DNA of 34,496 nucleotides from Candidatus Gastranaerophilales bacterium. GTDB lineage: Bacteria > Cyanobacteriota > Vampirovibrionia > Gastranaerophilales > Gastranaerophilaceae. Shown here in pieces: positions 1-8,905 of this stretch; the first letter of the stretch is position 1, and every line of letters begins with the position of its first letter. The translations under genes were made by a program, and so were the position numbers. The DNA is taken from the NCBI GenBank assembly GCA_944325315.1, contig CALVAA010000019.1, positions 1 through 34,496 of the forward strand, in the 5' to 3' direction. The notes beneath the pieces were generated by a model. The model was not told where the DNA came from and searched no databases. It saw only the letters and a program-made list of their open reading frames with translations.

Positions 1-244
1 CGCCACAGGCCCAACAGGTATATTCAATTTTCAATCTTGGACTTTGTGGCGAAATTGGTTTCAATTCTCTTATCTTGTTTGATTTTGCTTTCGCAAAATA
101 CAAACAGCGCCACAGGCCCATCAGGTATATTCAATTTTCAATCTTGGACTTTGTGGCGAAATTGGTTTCAATTCTCTTATCATGTTTGATTTTGCTTTCG
201 CAAAATAAAAACAGCGCCACAGGCCCATCAGGTATATTCAATTT
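1..244. repeat. 107-bp tandem repeat, two full copies plus a 30-bp partial copy
   Basis: Copies begin at 1, 108 and 215, each with CGCCACAGGCCC. The two full copies differ at about three positions and the third stops matching after 244. The array may extend left of the window. Each unit has two inverted repeats: CGCCACA (1-7) with TGTGGCG (45-51), and ATTTTGC (82-88) with GCAAAAT (93-99). On the minus strand the loop of the second is GAAA, a GNRA-type tetraloop. The 107-bp period is not a multiple of three, which argues against coding. The array lies just downstream of the minus-strand glycosyltransferase gene, so a structured 3' RNA or an intergenic repeat family are both possible. Confidence 0.9.
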
Positions 245-290
245 GCTTAATTATAATACAACAAGCACAAAATTGAGTCAACGAATAATC

Positions 291-1031
291 TTAATTATTT
301 TTCTCCCAATATTTATCAAGCCACTTTGTAGGTTTAACATATCTCAATCCGCCCTTGCCCATAAAACCGTTATAAGCTTGTTCAGGCGTTGGACGACCAT
401 GGAATATAATAATTTTTGCATCTATCGGGTCAATTGGTTCTAAAAAAAAGTTAAGTGGAAAGGGTCTTAAGCAGTTTCTTTTAAAACTAACACACCAGGA
501 TTTGTCCCAATATTTTAAAATACCCTTATTGTTCATTTGATGAGACAAAAAAGCTTGTTCGTTTTTATAGCGCTTTCTTATATCTTTTCCTTCTTTGTAA
601 AAATTATCAATTATATCCACGTGTTTTTTAACATTAAACTTAAATACGGAAGAATTGCCTATTATATCATTCGGAAAATCCCAATCTTTAATAATATAAA
701 ATTCACCTTCTTTTCTAAAAAAGCAATCTATGTTATCTCTAATTACAATATCCAAATCTAAAAACAAAGCTTCGCCTTCTAAATCGCTTAGTTTGTCTGT
801 GAATAGTCCTAGCTTTTTCCAGGCTTTTTCAGGTAATCCGTCATCATTTAATTCAGGTAGCGGTCTTATTTCCACCCCTTCAACTATTCCTTTTGAATCA
901 TCCGTAAAACAAACAAAGCGATGCTCGAGGGTCAAATTTTTTTCAACCATTTTATAAAGACGATTAACATAATCTGCACCAAATTTATTTCCCCATTTAA
1001 TACAAATTACATTTCTTTTGTTTTTATCCAT
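291..1031 (-). CDS. GT-A-fold glycosyltransferase-like protein
   Basis: This 246-residue soluble protein resembles nucleotide-sugar glycosyltransferases of the GT-A fold. The visible signs are an N-terminal strand (VICIKWGNKFGADYV), the CFTDD segment near residue 41, and a DxD motif (FLDLDIV, D92 and D94) that in this fold binds the metal and nucleotide sugar. A C-terminal IIFHGRP resembles the HG-containing end of GT8-like enzymes. The acceptor sugar cannot be read from the sequence. The start has a clear AGGAG about 8 nt upstream. The gene begins 9 nt after lysS ends and is probably the last gene of the phosphohexomutase-lysS-glycosyltransferase run. The 107-bp repeats follow it. The fold is fairly sure and the substrate unknown. 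Confidence 0.7.
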   Translation of the reverse strand: MDKNKRNVICIKWGNKFGADYVNRLYKMVEKNLTLEHRFVCFTDDSKGIVEGVEIRPLPELNDDGLPEKAWKKLGLFTDKLSDLEGEALFLDLDIVIRDNIDCFFRKEGEFYIIKDWDFPNDIIGNSSVFKFNVKKHVDIIDNFYKEGKDIRKRYKNEQAFLSHQMNNKGILKYWDKSWCVSFKRNCLRPFPLNFFLEPIDPIDAKIIIFHGRPTPEQAYNGFMGKGGLRYVKPTKWLDKYWEKNN

Positions 1032-1040
1032 AATAAACTC

Positions 1041-2528
1041 CTATTTATTAATCTGGCGCATTGTAGGAAATGCTATAACATCTCTTATGGAAGGAGAATT
1101 TGTCAAAAGCATTACCAATCTGTCTATTCCCATACCCATACCTCCCGTAGGGGGCATGCCATATTCAAGAGCAGTGATAAAGTCTTCATCTATTTCCATA
1201 GCCTCGTCATCACCTTGTGCTTTTGCTTGTGCTTGAGCTTCAAACCTTTGACGCTGGTCAATAGGATCGGATAATTCCGAAAATGCGTTTGCAATTTCCC
1301 ATCCGTTGACTCTTGTTTCAAAACGCTCTGTCAGACGTTCATTGTCTCTATGCACTTTAGCAAGAGGAGAAATTTCTCTTGGATAATCTATAATATGGCA
1401 AGGTTGTATTAAACTTGGTTCAATTTTTTCTTCAAATACTTTTTCAACAATTTGTCCCCAATTGTCGGTCTCATCCGTGTGAACACCGACAGATTCTGCA
1501 AGCTCTCTTGCTTCTTTTGCGCTGTACACTTCCAAAAAATCAATGCCGACTGCTTCTTTAATTGAACCCAGCATTGTTTTTCTATCCCAAGGAGGAGTTA
1601 AATCAATTTCATTTTCTCCGTATTTAATCTTTGTTGTACCCAAAACTTCTTGCGCAACATAGGCAACTAAATTTTCCGTTAAGGTCATCATATCGTTATA
1701 ATCTGCATAAGCCTGATATAGCTCTATCATAGTAAATTCCGGGTTATGGCGTGTATCTATTCCTTCATTTCTAAAACACTTACCGATTTCAAAAACCCTT
1801 TCAGAAACTCCACCTACAATTAATCTTTTCAAATATAGTTCAAGAGCAATTCTTAAAGTTAAATCCATTTCAAGAGCATTATGATGGGTAAAAAATGGTC
1901 TTGCGTTTGCGCCTGAGGCCGTTGTTTGCAAAGTCGGCGTTTCAACTTCCATAAAACCGTCACGTGCAAGAAATTCCCTTATTTTTTGTATAATTAAACT
2001 CCTTTTTCTGAATGTCTCCCTGACTTCAGGATTAACTATCATATCCAAGTATCTTTGGCGATAACGAATTTCAACATCAGATAATCCGTGAAACTTTTCA
2101 GGCAAAGGCAATAATGATTTTGACAGAAGTTTTAAATCGGCAGCCTTAATTGAGAGTTCTCCTCTTGGTGTTCTTCTTATTGAACCTTTAAAACCTACAA
2201 TATCGCCAACATCTATTAATTTCAAAAGTTTCATTTTTTCTTCCGGCAGATTTTGTTTATGTGAAAATATCTGTATTTTGCCTGTTGCATCAGCTAAATC
2301 AATAAACATGCCGGTATTTCTAATCGCCATTACACGCCCTGCAACAGAATACACATCTTCAGTTTCAACGCCGGGTTCAATTTCTTTATATTTCTCCTGG
2401 AGCGTCTTAGCATTTGCAGTTTTATCAAATGTATAAGGGTATGGATTCACCCCTAAATCAATTAAATCAGTTAATTTTTGAATTCTATTTTCTCTGATAC
2501 TTTGAGAAGAACTATTATTTGTTTCCAT
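1041..2528 (-). CDS. lysS: Lysyl-tRNA synthetase, class II
   Basis: This enzyme charges tRNA-Lys with lysine in the cytoplasm. The 495-residue length is normal for bacterial LysS. An N-terminal OB-fold anticodon-binding domain (about residues 55-160, with VAGRVMAIRNTGMFIDLAD) precedes the class II catalytic core. Motif 2 is visible as FRNEGIDTRHNPEFTMIE and motif 3 as GMGIDRLVMLL followed by SIRDVIAFP. The start codon has a GGAG Shine-Dalgarno sequence 5-6 nt upstream. The gene lies 17 nt after the phosphohexomutase gene and 9 nt before the glycosyltransferase gene, all on the minus strand, which suggests one transcript. Nothing looks truncated or altered. Confidence 0.98.
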   Translation of the reverse strand: METNNSSSQSIRENRIQKLTDLIDLGVNPYPYTFDKTANAKTLQEKYKEIEPGVETEDVYSVAGRVMAIRNTGMFIDLADATGKIQIFSHKQNLPEEKMKLLKLIDVGDIVGFKGSIRRTPRGELSIKAADLKLLSKSLLPLPEKFHGLSDVEIRYRQRYLDMIVNPEVRETFRKRSLIIQKIREFLARDGFMEVETPTLQTTASGANARPFFTHHNALEMDLTLRIALELYLKRLIVGGVSERVFEIGKCFRNEGIDTRHNPEFTMIELYQAYADYNDMMTLTENLVAYVAQEVLGTTKIKYGENEIDLTPPWDRKTMLGSIKEAVGIDFLEVYSAKEARELAESVGVHTDETDNWGQIVEKVFEEKIEPSLIQPCHIIDYPREISPLAKVHRDNERLTERFETRVNGWEIANAFSELSDPIDQRQRFEAQAQAKAQGDDEAMEIDEDFITALEYGMPPTGGMGMGIDRLVMLLTNSPSIRDVIAFPTMRQINK

Positions 2529-2545
2529 TATATCTCCTTGTGAAA

Positions 2546-4765
2546 TTATTTTAAAAAACTATATTCCGGAATATTGAACACCCGTTTATCTTCGTCTTTT
2601 TTTGAGTATTTTTCATAAATATCAAATGAAATATTTTTTGAATTTTCAACGTATTGTTCATCAAGATATTTTTTGTAAGTTTCTGTTAACTCACCTGTAT
2701 AGTTACCTAAAATATCTGCGTATTTATACAATTCTGTTTTGTTGCCGCCGCCTGCATATGCCTTTGTTTTTGCATCAGTCCCCGAAGGGCGGATTTCAAC
2801 GAATTTATCATCAAAATCCAAATAAGTTCCGTCACCGACAAATACAACATCCGTTAGGTTTGAAAAATCCAGTTCTAAAAAAGCAGAGGAAAGTATTTCT
2901 TTTATGTTATCCAAATTAACTTTTCCTTCGAGTTTTGCAATGGCAAGCGCAAGATAAAAAATATCATTTTTTGTTCTTTTTGCTTCGCCTATAGTTTTTG
3001 CAGCTTTCAATTTATCTATATCCGGCTCGGATTCGTTATAATATGCAATGTCCACTCTTACATCAAACCTGGGAATAATATTGTTTTCATCATAAATTCT
3101 CTGCAAATATTCTGCTAAAGTAGTATCAATTGAACTAACCAGTGCACTTGCAAGAATTATGGCTTCAGTTGCAGATTTTTCTCTCATTGCAAGAGCAACT
3201 CTGTTATTTAAAGATTTAATCGGCTCAACAGCACCAATTATCATTCCTCCGGATTCTTCACCCCCAAAAACCATTCTGGGGTTTTTCTTAAGTTCAATTT
3301 TTCTATTAAAAATATCATGTATGGTTATATTTTCTTCGCCTTTCTGGTATTGGGCTTCTATTTTTTTAACAGCTCCGGCAATTTCCTTAAAGCCGACAGG
3401 AGTATTTATTACTTTTATTCCTTTTGATTCTGCCCATTTATCCCAAGATTTGGAGCTTGCTGTTGTTTTTACTATAAAGTATTCGCTATCTTTACTTTCA
3501 GGTAAAGACTTTGCCCAAAAATCCATTATCATTAGAAAAGCTTGGTTTGCAGAAAAAATACACAAAAGTTTGTTATCGCAAAATTCAATATAATCTACTC
3601 CCGCTTTAACTAAGATTTGTTCTTTTTCTTTTGAAACAATTTGAGCTATGTTTAATCTGTCATGATCCGGATCGGTTATTAAAATTACCGTATTTATAGG
3701 ATAGTCTTTGAGTTTTTGTTGATAATTAAGTGACTCAACAACCGGAAAATACTCTTTTCCGTCTTTATTTTTAGCTAAAACGGTAACATCCAATGACCAA
3801 TCATAAAAAACATCTTTACCGTTTTTGTCTTTTTTAATATCTTTTCCGATTCCATGGAAAAACGGGTCTTCTTCTTTGTTTAACCAGTCAAAAGACTTAT
3901 CAATATCAAGTTTTTTAAGTATTTTCGATAAAGTATTATACGCACAGCCCCCAACTGAATCTATTACAATTTTTTTATCAAAAAATTTTATTCTGTCTAT
4001 ATTGTTCTTACAAGCCACCCCTTCTTTAAGATAATCGCAGTATAAACCTACACCGTTATTCAGCTTATCCATTGTTTTTTCGTCAATCAAAGAATCATTT
4101 TGGGCACTGAATTCAATTTCAAAAACACCTTTTTCATCAACCGTTTTTAAAATTTGTTCAATTTTATTCACAAATTCTATGCTTTCATCTGGCAAAAACT
4201 GTGAGCCTTGATTATTTAAATCTTTTGTAGCATTTTTAACCGAAATTCCATGGGAGCTTGTAATATACTCAGCTCCAACCAAATCAAGTTTAAAAGCAAG
4301 AAAAGAAGCAAGCCAAATCGGAATAGTTTGCCTGTTTGTCGGGGTAAGTGTTCTTATATTAAGAGCAGCCTGAATTCTCGCAATAATATCAAGATATATT
4401 TTTGAATTATACCTTACCTCACAGCCTACTAATTTAACCAGATTTTGATTAGGATACTTTTCCTTTAAAACAAGAGCTTTAGCAAGAGTTGCCAAAGTAA
4501 TACCTATTGTGTTAATAGGAAATCTTGTATCATAAGGATAAACAATGTTCTGCGGACCTCTGATACCTGCGGTTGAGACAAGTGCTTCTTTTTTATAACT
4601 TTCAAACCAACTTTTTAAATTTAATCTTTCCGCTAATTCTTTTGTTAATTTAAAAGTAAATTTATTTTTATCATCATAGTTAAAAATTTTGTCCTGTTTA
4701 ATATTATCAGGCGTATTTTTTTCAACGCTTTCAACAAGCATTTTTTCAAGTGTCGTTATAGTCAT
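2546..4765 (-). CDS. Alpha-D-phosphohexomutase family protein (phosphoglucomutase/phosphomannomutase-like), enlarged
   Basis: Four family signatures occur in order: STAGIRG near residue 64 (phosphate or N-terminal loop), an active-serine loop TSSHG at 169-173, the metal loop DPDHDR with D365, D367 and D369, the sugar loop GEESGG at 502-507, and the phosphate-binding RPSGT at 659-663. Such enzymes move phosphate between C1 and C6 of hexoses for polysaccharide and glycogen metabolism. Two things are odd. The length is 739 residues against the usual 450-580, with extra sequence between the serine and metal loops. The serine loop, usually TASHNP, reads T-S-S-H-G-I, so S171 is kept but the Asn-Pro is lost. 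The substrate is undetermined. It precedes lysS by 17 nt. Confidence 0.88.
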   Translation of the reverse strand: MTITTLEKMLVESVEKNTPDNIKQDKIFNYDDKNKFTFKLTKELAERLNLKSWFESYKKEALVSTAGIRGPQNIVYPYDTRFPINTIGITLATLAKALVLKEKYPNQNLVKLVGCEVRYNSKIYLDIIARIQAALNIRTLTPTNRQTIPIWLASFLAFKLDLVGAEYITSSHGISVKNATKDLNNQGSQFLPDESIEFVNKIEQILKTVDEKGVFEIEFSAQNDSLIDEKTMDKLNNGVGLYCDYLKEGVACKNNIDRIKFFDKKIVIDSVGGCAYNTLSKILKKLDIDKSFDWLNKEEDPFFHGIGKDIKKDKNGKDVFYDWSLDVTVLAKNKDGKEYFPVVESLNYQQKLKDYPINTVILITDPDHDRLNIAQIVSKEKEQILVKAGVDYIEFCDNKLLCIFSANQAFLMIMDFWAKSLPESKDSEYFIVKTTASSKSWDKWAESKGIKVINTPVGFKEIAGAVKKIEAQYQKGEENITIHDIFNRKIELKKNPRMVFGGEESGGMIIGAVEPIKSLNNRVALAMREKSATEAIILASALVSSIDTTLAEYLQRIYDENNIIPRFDVRVDIAYYNESEPDIDKLKAAKTIGEAKRTKNDIFYLALAIAKLEGKVNLDNIKEILSSAFLELDFSNLTDVVFVGDGTYLDFDDKFVEIRPSGTDAKTKAYAGGGNKTELYKYADILGNYTGELTETYKKYLDEQYVENSKNISFDIYEKYSKKDEDKRVFNIPEYSFLK

Positions 4766-4826
4766 TTATTTCTCTCTTATTAATAAACTAAATCCCATAA
4801 AACTAATATTATCATAAACAAAAATT

Positions 4827-7217
4827 TTATTTGTCTTTTTTGTTAATATAGCTATTATTATTTTTAATGCCTGCCTTTTGGGTCAAGTTTTTCTTGCCTG
4901 TTATTTTCTTAAACAATCTTGACCAAGCGCCTAACGGTCCTTTTTTATTTATCTGTTCTTCTTCAAATTTAATTATTTCTTCCCTTGATTTTTTTGGCAA
5001 AACAGGTTGGCAAATAGATTTTCTTACAAGAAATTCGTTTGTTGTTTCCGTCATAGCTGCAATTGCTGCTGCTTGAGGCAATGAGTTATTAAGTTGAGTT
5101 TTAAATACTGAATTAAATAAATTCATCAAAGTACCGTTAATAACAAAATTAGAAAGTTTATGGGCTATTCTTTCGTTTCTTTCTTCTTTGGCTTCTTCGA
5201 CGCTTCTTCCTGCCGACTCTATTAAAACCTTGTTTGTATAATCATTAACAAAGAAATAAGTAGAAATTAACGTAACCATTGTTCTTGAAATATGTGCCAA
5301 TTCACCTGTTTCAGAACCTTTAAGAAAATTTCTTACATTTTTTGTTATAGTTTCAATGGTTTTATCATCATTTTTCGGTTTATTTATATTTATAAATCCT
5401 AAATATTTCTTATTGTTGTCAAAAAGAATTTCGTTCAACTTTTCCATCTCTTTTTTAAACCTTGATGCATCGATACTTTTTAAAGTTGATTCAACTGTTT
5501 TAATATTCTTTTCACATTTTTTTCCAACAACAATTTGCTCAAACGCAAAATTTGCAAGTCTTCCGGGGATAGAAAACAGATTATAGAAAAGTTTAAATAT
5601 TTTACTGAATCCTTCATACACACCGGTTGCTAAAGGTTTTTTAAGCGAAGCTGACCAATTTACAATATTATTTTGTTTTAATACATCAATGTGTTTTAAA
5701 TATTCATCAAATAAACCCTTGTTTTCAATCCCTTTGGGGGTGTCTGCCAATCTTTTAATTTCTTTTTCAATATTTTCAAGATTTATCTGTGTCTTTTTTT
5801 GAGTGAGCAGTTTTTTAATGTTACCTGCAAAATCGTATTTGCTGCTTCGTTTTTTATATTTGTCGTGTATATTCTTAAAAACTTCTTTATTTTTGCTTAT
5901 AAATTTTTCATTAAGCTCATCAGGATTAATATTGCCAAATATCTTTTTATACTCAAGTCCTTTACCGTATTCACCCTTAAGTGCTTTTGAGGCAAGATAA
6001 CCTAAAGATGCAATTAAAGAAGCTGAAATTAAAAGTTGTCTTCGCTTTTTTTGTTTTGATGATAATTGTTTGTTTTCAGCAATTCTTTTTTTGGAAGCAA
6101 GCTTTGAATTTTCAATGGTAATACTTTCTAATGGAGCAAAAGTTCCGTCTTTTGATGCAAACTGAATAAATATGTTTCGAATTGAATTGTCACCTTTAAA
6201 GTTTGTGGTTTTCTTTATTTGTTCATTTTGTTTGCCGTTTTCTTTTTGTTCTTGCGCATTTACAACTATATGTTTTTTTTGTGCATATTTTTTTGCTTCC
6301 TCCGGACTCAAAGGAACAATAGGAGTACCGTTAAATATTCTTGAAGCAACCTCTGATATAAGGGCCGACATAGCAATCACAAGAGCATTAACCATTGTTC
6401 TGTTTTTAATATATTTATCCAAAGCACCAAGCGTCACAAATGTCGTTCCCGCACTTAGCATCATTCTTGTAAGCTCTTGCTTCATACGGGATTTTTGAGA
6501 TTTTTTTGCTTCTTTTGAATCATTTTTTTGAAGCATTGAAATATTAAAAAAGTCCCATCCCGAATAAATAGCACTAACCGTTGCAGTTACCATACGGTTT
6601 AGCGTTCTTTCATCCCTTGAGCTGTAATTTTTTGAGGTATTTGCAATATTTGCCGTTGTTTTTTCCTTAAAAGCTTTTTTGCATTTGTCAAACAGATATT
6701 TTCCGTCTTGATTTTTCACCAAAAATTCGTCAAGAACATCAGAGACAAAATTGATATTTTTTTCCGTTTGTGAAGCATTTACTCTATTTGCTATAAATTT
6801 TGTGTTTAGTATATAGTTTGCAAATTTATTTGATTTATTTTTATTAATAAAATTTGCACCGCTGATTATAAGATCCCTGGGCAAATCTACAAAAGGATAT
6901 TTAATAGTTTTTGCCAAATCTATAATAAGATTTCTTTTGGGTATTTCTATAGTATTATCTTGTATTTTTAATTTTGCTTTATCTACTGCTTCACTGAATG
7001 CTTTTTGTCCAAATATATCATCTATACTGTTTATGATCTCTTTGGCATTTGTATATGCGATTTTTCCGTTTTGCAGATTTAATTTTTGAATAATTCCCGA
7101 GGTAAAATTAATAGGGGCTGAAACTTGGCCTTTTTTGTTGTTGTCAAATTCAAAATTATTTTTGACATGGCAAGGCGCAACTGAAAAATTATTTGTTTTT
7201 GGTGTAGTTACTTTCAT
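4827..7217 (-). CDS. Large membrane-associated protein of unknown function
   Basis: I do not recognise this 796-residue protein. It is very rich in Lys and Asn. Hydrophobic segments that could span a membrane lie near residues 205-220, 245-260 (around MMLSAGTTFVTLGAL), 270-290 (ALVIAMSALISEVA), 395-415 (LISASLIASLGYLASKAL), a stretch around FYNLFSIPGRLANFAF, and SRTMVTLISTYFFVND. No signal peptide is visible. Long charged coiled-coil-like stretches separate the hydrophobic parts. An ATG at 7217 is preferred. An in-frame TTG at 7229 would add four residues. Neither has a Shine-Dalgarno sequence. The gene is divergent from the histidine kinase and ends 61 nt before the phosphohexomutase gene, so it may head that operon. 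Proteins of this style look lineage-specific. Confidence 0.75.
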   Translation of the reverse strand: MKVTTPKTNNFSVAPCHVKNNFEFDNNKKGQVSAPINFTSGIIQKLNLQNGKIAYTNAKEIINSIDDIFGQKAFSEAVDKAKLKIQDNTIEIPKRNLIIDLAKTIKYPFVDLPRDLIISGANFINKNKSNKFANYILNTKFIANRVNASQTEKNINFVSDVLDEFLVKNQDGKYLFDKCKKAFKEKTTANIANTSKNYSSRDERTLNRMVTATVSAIYSGWDFFNISMLQKNDSKEAKKSQKSRMKQELTRMMLSAGTTFVTLGALDKYIKNRTMVNALVIAMSALISEVASRIFNGTPIVPLSPEEAKKYAQKKHIVVNAQEQKENGKQNEQIKKTTNFKGDNSIRNIFIQFASKDGTFAPLESITIENSKLASKKRIAENKQLSSKQKKRRQLLISASLIASLGYLASKALKGEYGKGLEYKKIFGNINPDELNEKFISKNKEVFKNIHDKYKKRSSKYDFAGNIKKLLTQKKTQINLENIEKEIKRLADTPKGIENKGLFDEYLKHIDVLKQNNIVNWSASLKKPLATGVYEGFSKIFKLFYNLFSIPGRLANFAFEQIVVGKKCEKNIKTVESTLKSIDASRFKKEMEKLNEILFDNNKKYLGFININKPKNDDKTIETITKNVRNFLKGSETGELAHISRTMVTLISTYFFVNDYTNKVLIESAGRSVEEAKEERNERIAHKLSNFVINGTLMNLFNSVFKTQLNNSLPQAAAIAAMTETTNEFLVRKSICQPVLPKKSREEIIKFEEEQINKKGPLGAWSRLFKKITGKKNLTQKAGIKNNNSYINKKDK

Positions 7218-7322
7218 GAATTTAGGCAAGTTTCAAATTCTATATCTCTACAATATCATAATCAGAAAAATTAGTATCGTTTTTTTATCAATTTTTAAGT
7301 TTTTTATATTTTTGTTAATAAC

Positions 7323-7351
7323 TTGTATTAATAAAAAAAATAAATTATCTT
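7323..7351 (+). promoter_or_regulatory. Putative promoter of the kinase-regulator operon
   Basis: A -35-like TTGTAT (7323-7328) is 17 bp from a -10-like TATCTT (7346-7351). The ATG at 7358 follows after only 6 nt and there is no Shine-Dalgarno sequence, so transcription would start at or next to the A of the start codon. This predicts a leaderless mRNA. Confidence 0.45.
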
Positions 7352-7357
7352 GTTATT

Positions 7358-8905
7358 ATGGATAAACTGGGAAAAATTGTCATAGTAGATGACGAAGCCA
7401 TGGTCACCAAAACTCTTTCTATGCTTTTGGGTCTGGAAGGCTTTAGTAATGTTATGGTTTATAATAATCCGATTGAAGCTCTTGATTTTATCGACAATAA
7501 CGAGGTTGATTTAATTTTAAGCGATTTTTATATGCCCAATATGAACGGTATAGACTTTTTAGATAAGGCAAAAAAAATTCAAAAGGATGTTTCGGCCATC
7601 CTTTTAACAGGTTATGCAGACAAAGAAAACGCCATAAGGGCAATTAATGAAATAGGTATATTTAAATATATAGAAAAACCATGGGACAACAACAACCTTA
7701 TAATAAGCATTAAAAACGCCCTTATGCAGACAAGACTTAAAAAAGAACTGGACAAAAAAATAAAAGAGCTTGAATTTGCAAATAAAAAATTAGAATCATA
7801 CTCAAAAAACCTTGAACAAACAGTTCAAAAAAGAACACTTGAACTATCCGACGCTAATTCAAAACTTAATGCAATAATCACAAATTGCGCAGACGGCATT
7901 GTTTTATTTGATCAAAATTATCATATTATTGACCTAAACCCCGCTTCTTTAAATTTGTTTGGACAAAAAAAAGAAGAACTTTTATCAAAAAATCTTTTCG
8001 AGCTTATCGTAAGTGACAGTAAAAGATTTTCAAAAGCAAAATTAAACTCTAAAGAGCATCTTTTTTTAAGAAACTACCACCTTGTTAACTACGCAAAGGA
8101 TATAAAAATACCCGTTGAGATAAGCATTTCTCCCGTTAATTGCAAAAAAGATAATTTTTTTGTTGCAGTTATCAGAGATGTAACCTATCAAAAAGAAACC
8201 GAGCGATTAAGAGACGATTTTATAGCAACATTAACACACGATTTAAGAACCCCGCTTTTAGCAACAATTTCAGGACTTGATTTTGTTTTAGATAAATCAT
8301 TGGGAGAAATCAATGAAAAACAAAACAATCTTTTTTCAGCCATGAAAAAAAGCTCGGAAGATATGCTTGGCCTTGTTAATGCACTTTTGGAAGTTTACAG
8401 ATATGAAGCAGGCAAAACATACCTTTGTAAAACCAAATTTGATGTTGTAAAACTTGCTGAAGAATCTTTGGATGAGTTAAGGCCGTTAGCCCAAAAAACA
8501 GGTACAAATTTTGTTTTAAATTCATCTGACGATGAAATATTTATAAATGCGGATAAAAACGAAATTCACAGGGTTTTGACAAATTTGATAGGTAACGCGA
8601 TAAAGCATTCTCAAAATATAAACGATGTTAAGATTAATATTATTCAAAACAACAAAGATTTAAAAGTGGAAGTAATTGATGACGGCATAGGGCTTTGTAA
8701 AACTGACTGCGAAAGGCTTTTTAATCGTTTTTCTCAAGGAACAAATTCTAAGCGCTCGGCTTCAACAGGATTGGGTTTATATCTTTCAAGACAAATAATT
8801 GAAGCCCATGGCGGGAAAATATATGTTGAATCAGAACTAAACAAGGGTTCAAAATTTACTTTTGAACTTAAAGAATCCATAAATGATTGTAAGGTAATTC
8901 TATGA
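7358..8905 (+). CDS. REC-PAS-histidine kinase (hybrid sensor kinase with N-terminal receiver)
   Basis: This 515-residue soluble signalling protein has no membrane segment. An N-terminal receiver domain (1-122) carries the acidic pair D11/D12, phospho-acceptor D56 in SDFYMP, the LLTG threonine and lysine in EKPW. A coiled coil (about 123-168) leads to a PAS domain (about 170-280; ADGIVLFDQNYHIIDLNPAS). The HisKA domain has THDLRTPL with phospho-accepting H294. The ATPase domain shows an N box (LIGNAIKHS), DDGIGL and STGLGLYLSRQIIEAHGG. An incoming phosphoryl signal or a cytoplasmic ligand could therefore tune the kinase. Its stop overlaps the start of a NarL-type regulator by 4 nt (ATGA), so that regulator is its likely partner. 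Confidence 0.95.
   Translation: MDKLGKIVIVDDEAMVTKTLSMLLGLEGFSNVMVYNNPIEALDFIDNNEVDLILSDFYMPNMNGIDFLDKAKKIQKDVSAILLTGYADKENAIRAINEIGIFKYIEKPWDNNNLIISIKNALMQTRLKKELDKKIKELEFANKKLESYSKNLEQTVQKRTLELSDANSKLNAIITNCADGIVLFDQNYHIIDLNPASLNLFGQKKEELLSKNLFELIVSDSKRFSKAKLNSKEHLFLRNYHLVNYAKDIKIPVEISISPVNCKKDNFFVAVIRDVTYQKETERLRDDFIATLTHDLRTPLLATISGLDFVLDKSLGEINEKQNNLFSAMKKSSEDMLGLVNALLEVYRYEAGKTYLCKTKFDVVKLAEESLDELRPLAQKTGTNFVLNSSDDEIFINADKNEIHRVLTNLIGNAIKHSQNINDVKINIIQNNKDLKVEVIDDGIGLCKTDCERLFNRFSQGTNSKRSASTGLGLYLSRQIIEAHGGKIYVESELNKGSKFTFELKESINDCKVIL

Noticed and set aside
1-244. CRISPR array, because of the repeats and a GTTTCAATTC-like segment
   Set aside because: The whole 107-bp unit is repeated with no variable spacer, and no cas gene is nearby.
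75-443. Plus-strand reading frame of 122 codons across the repeats
   Set aside because: It runs through the tandem repeat, whose 107-bp period breaks frame, and then lies antisense to the glycosyltransferase gene.
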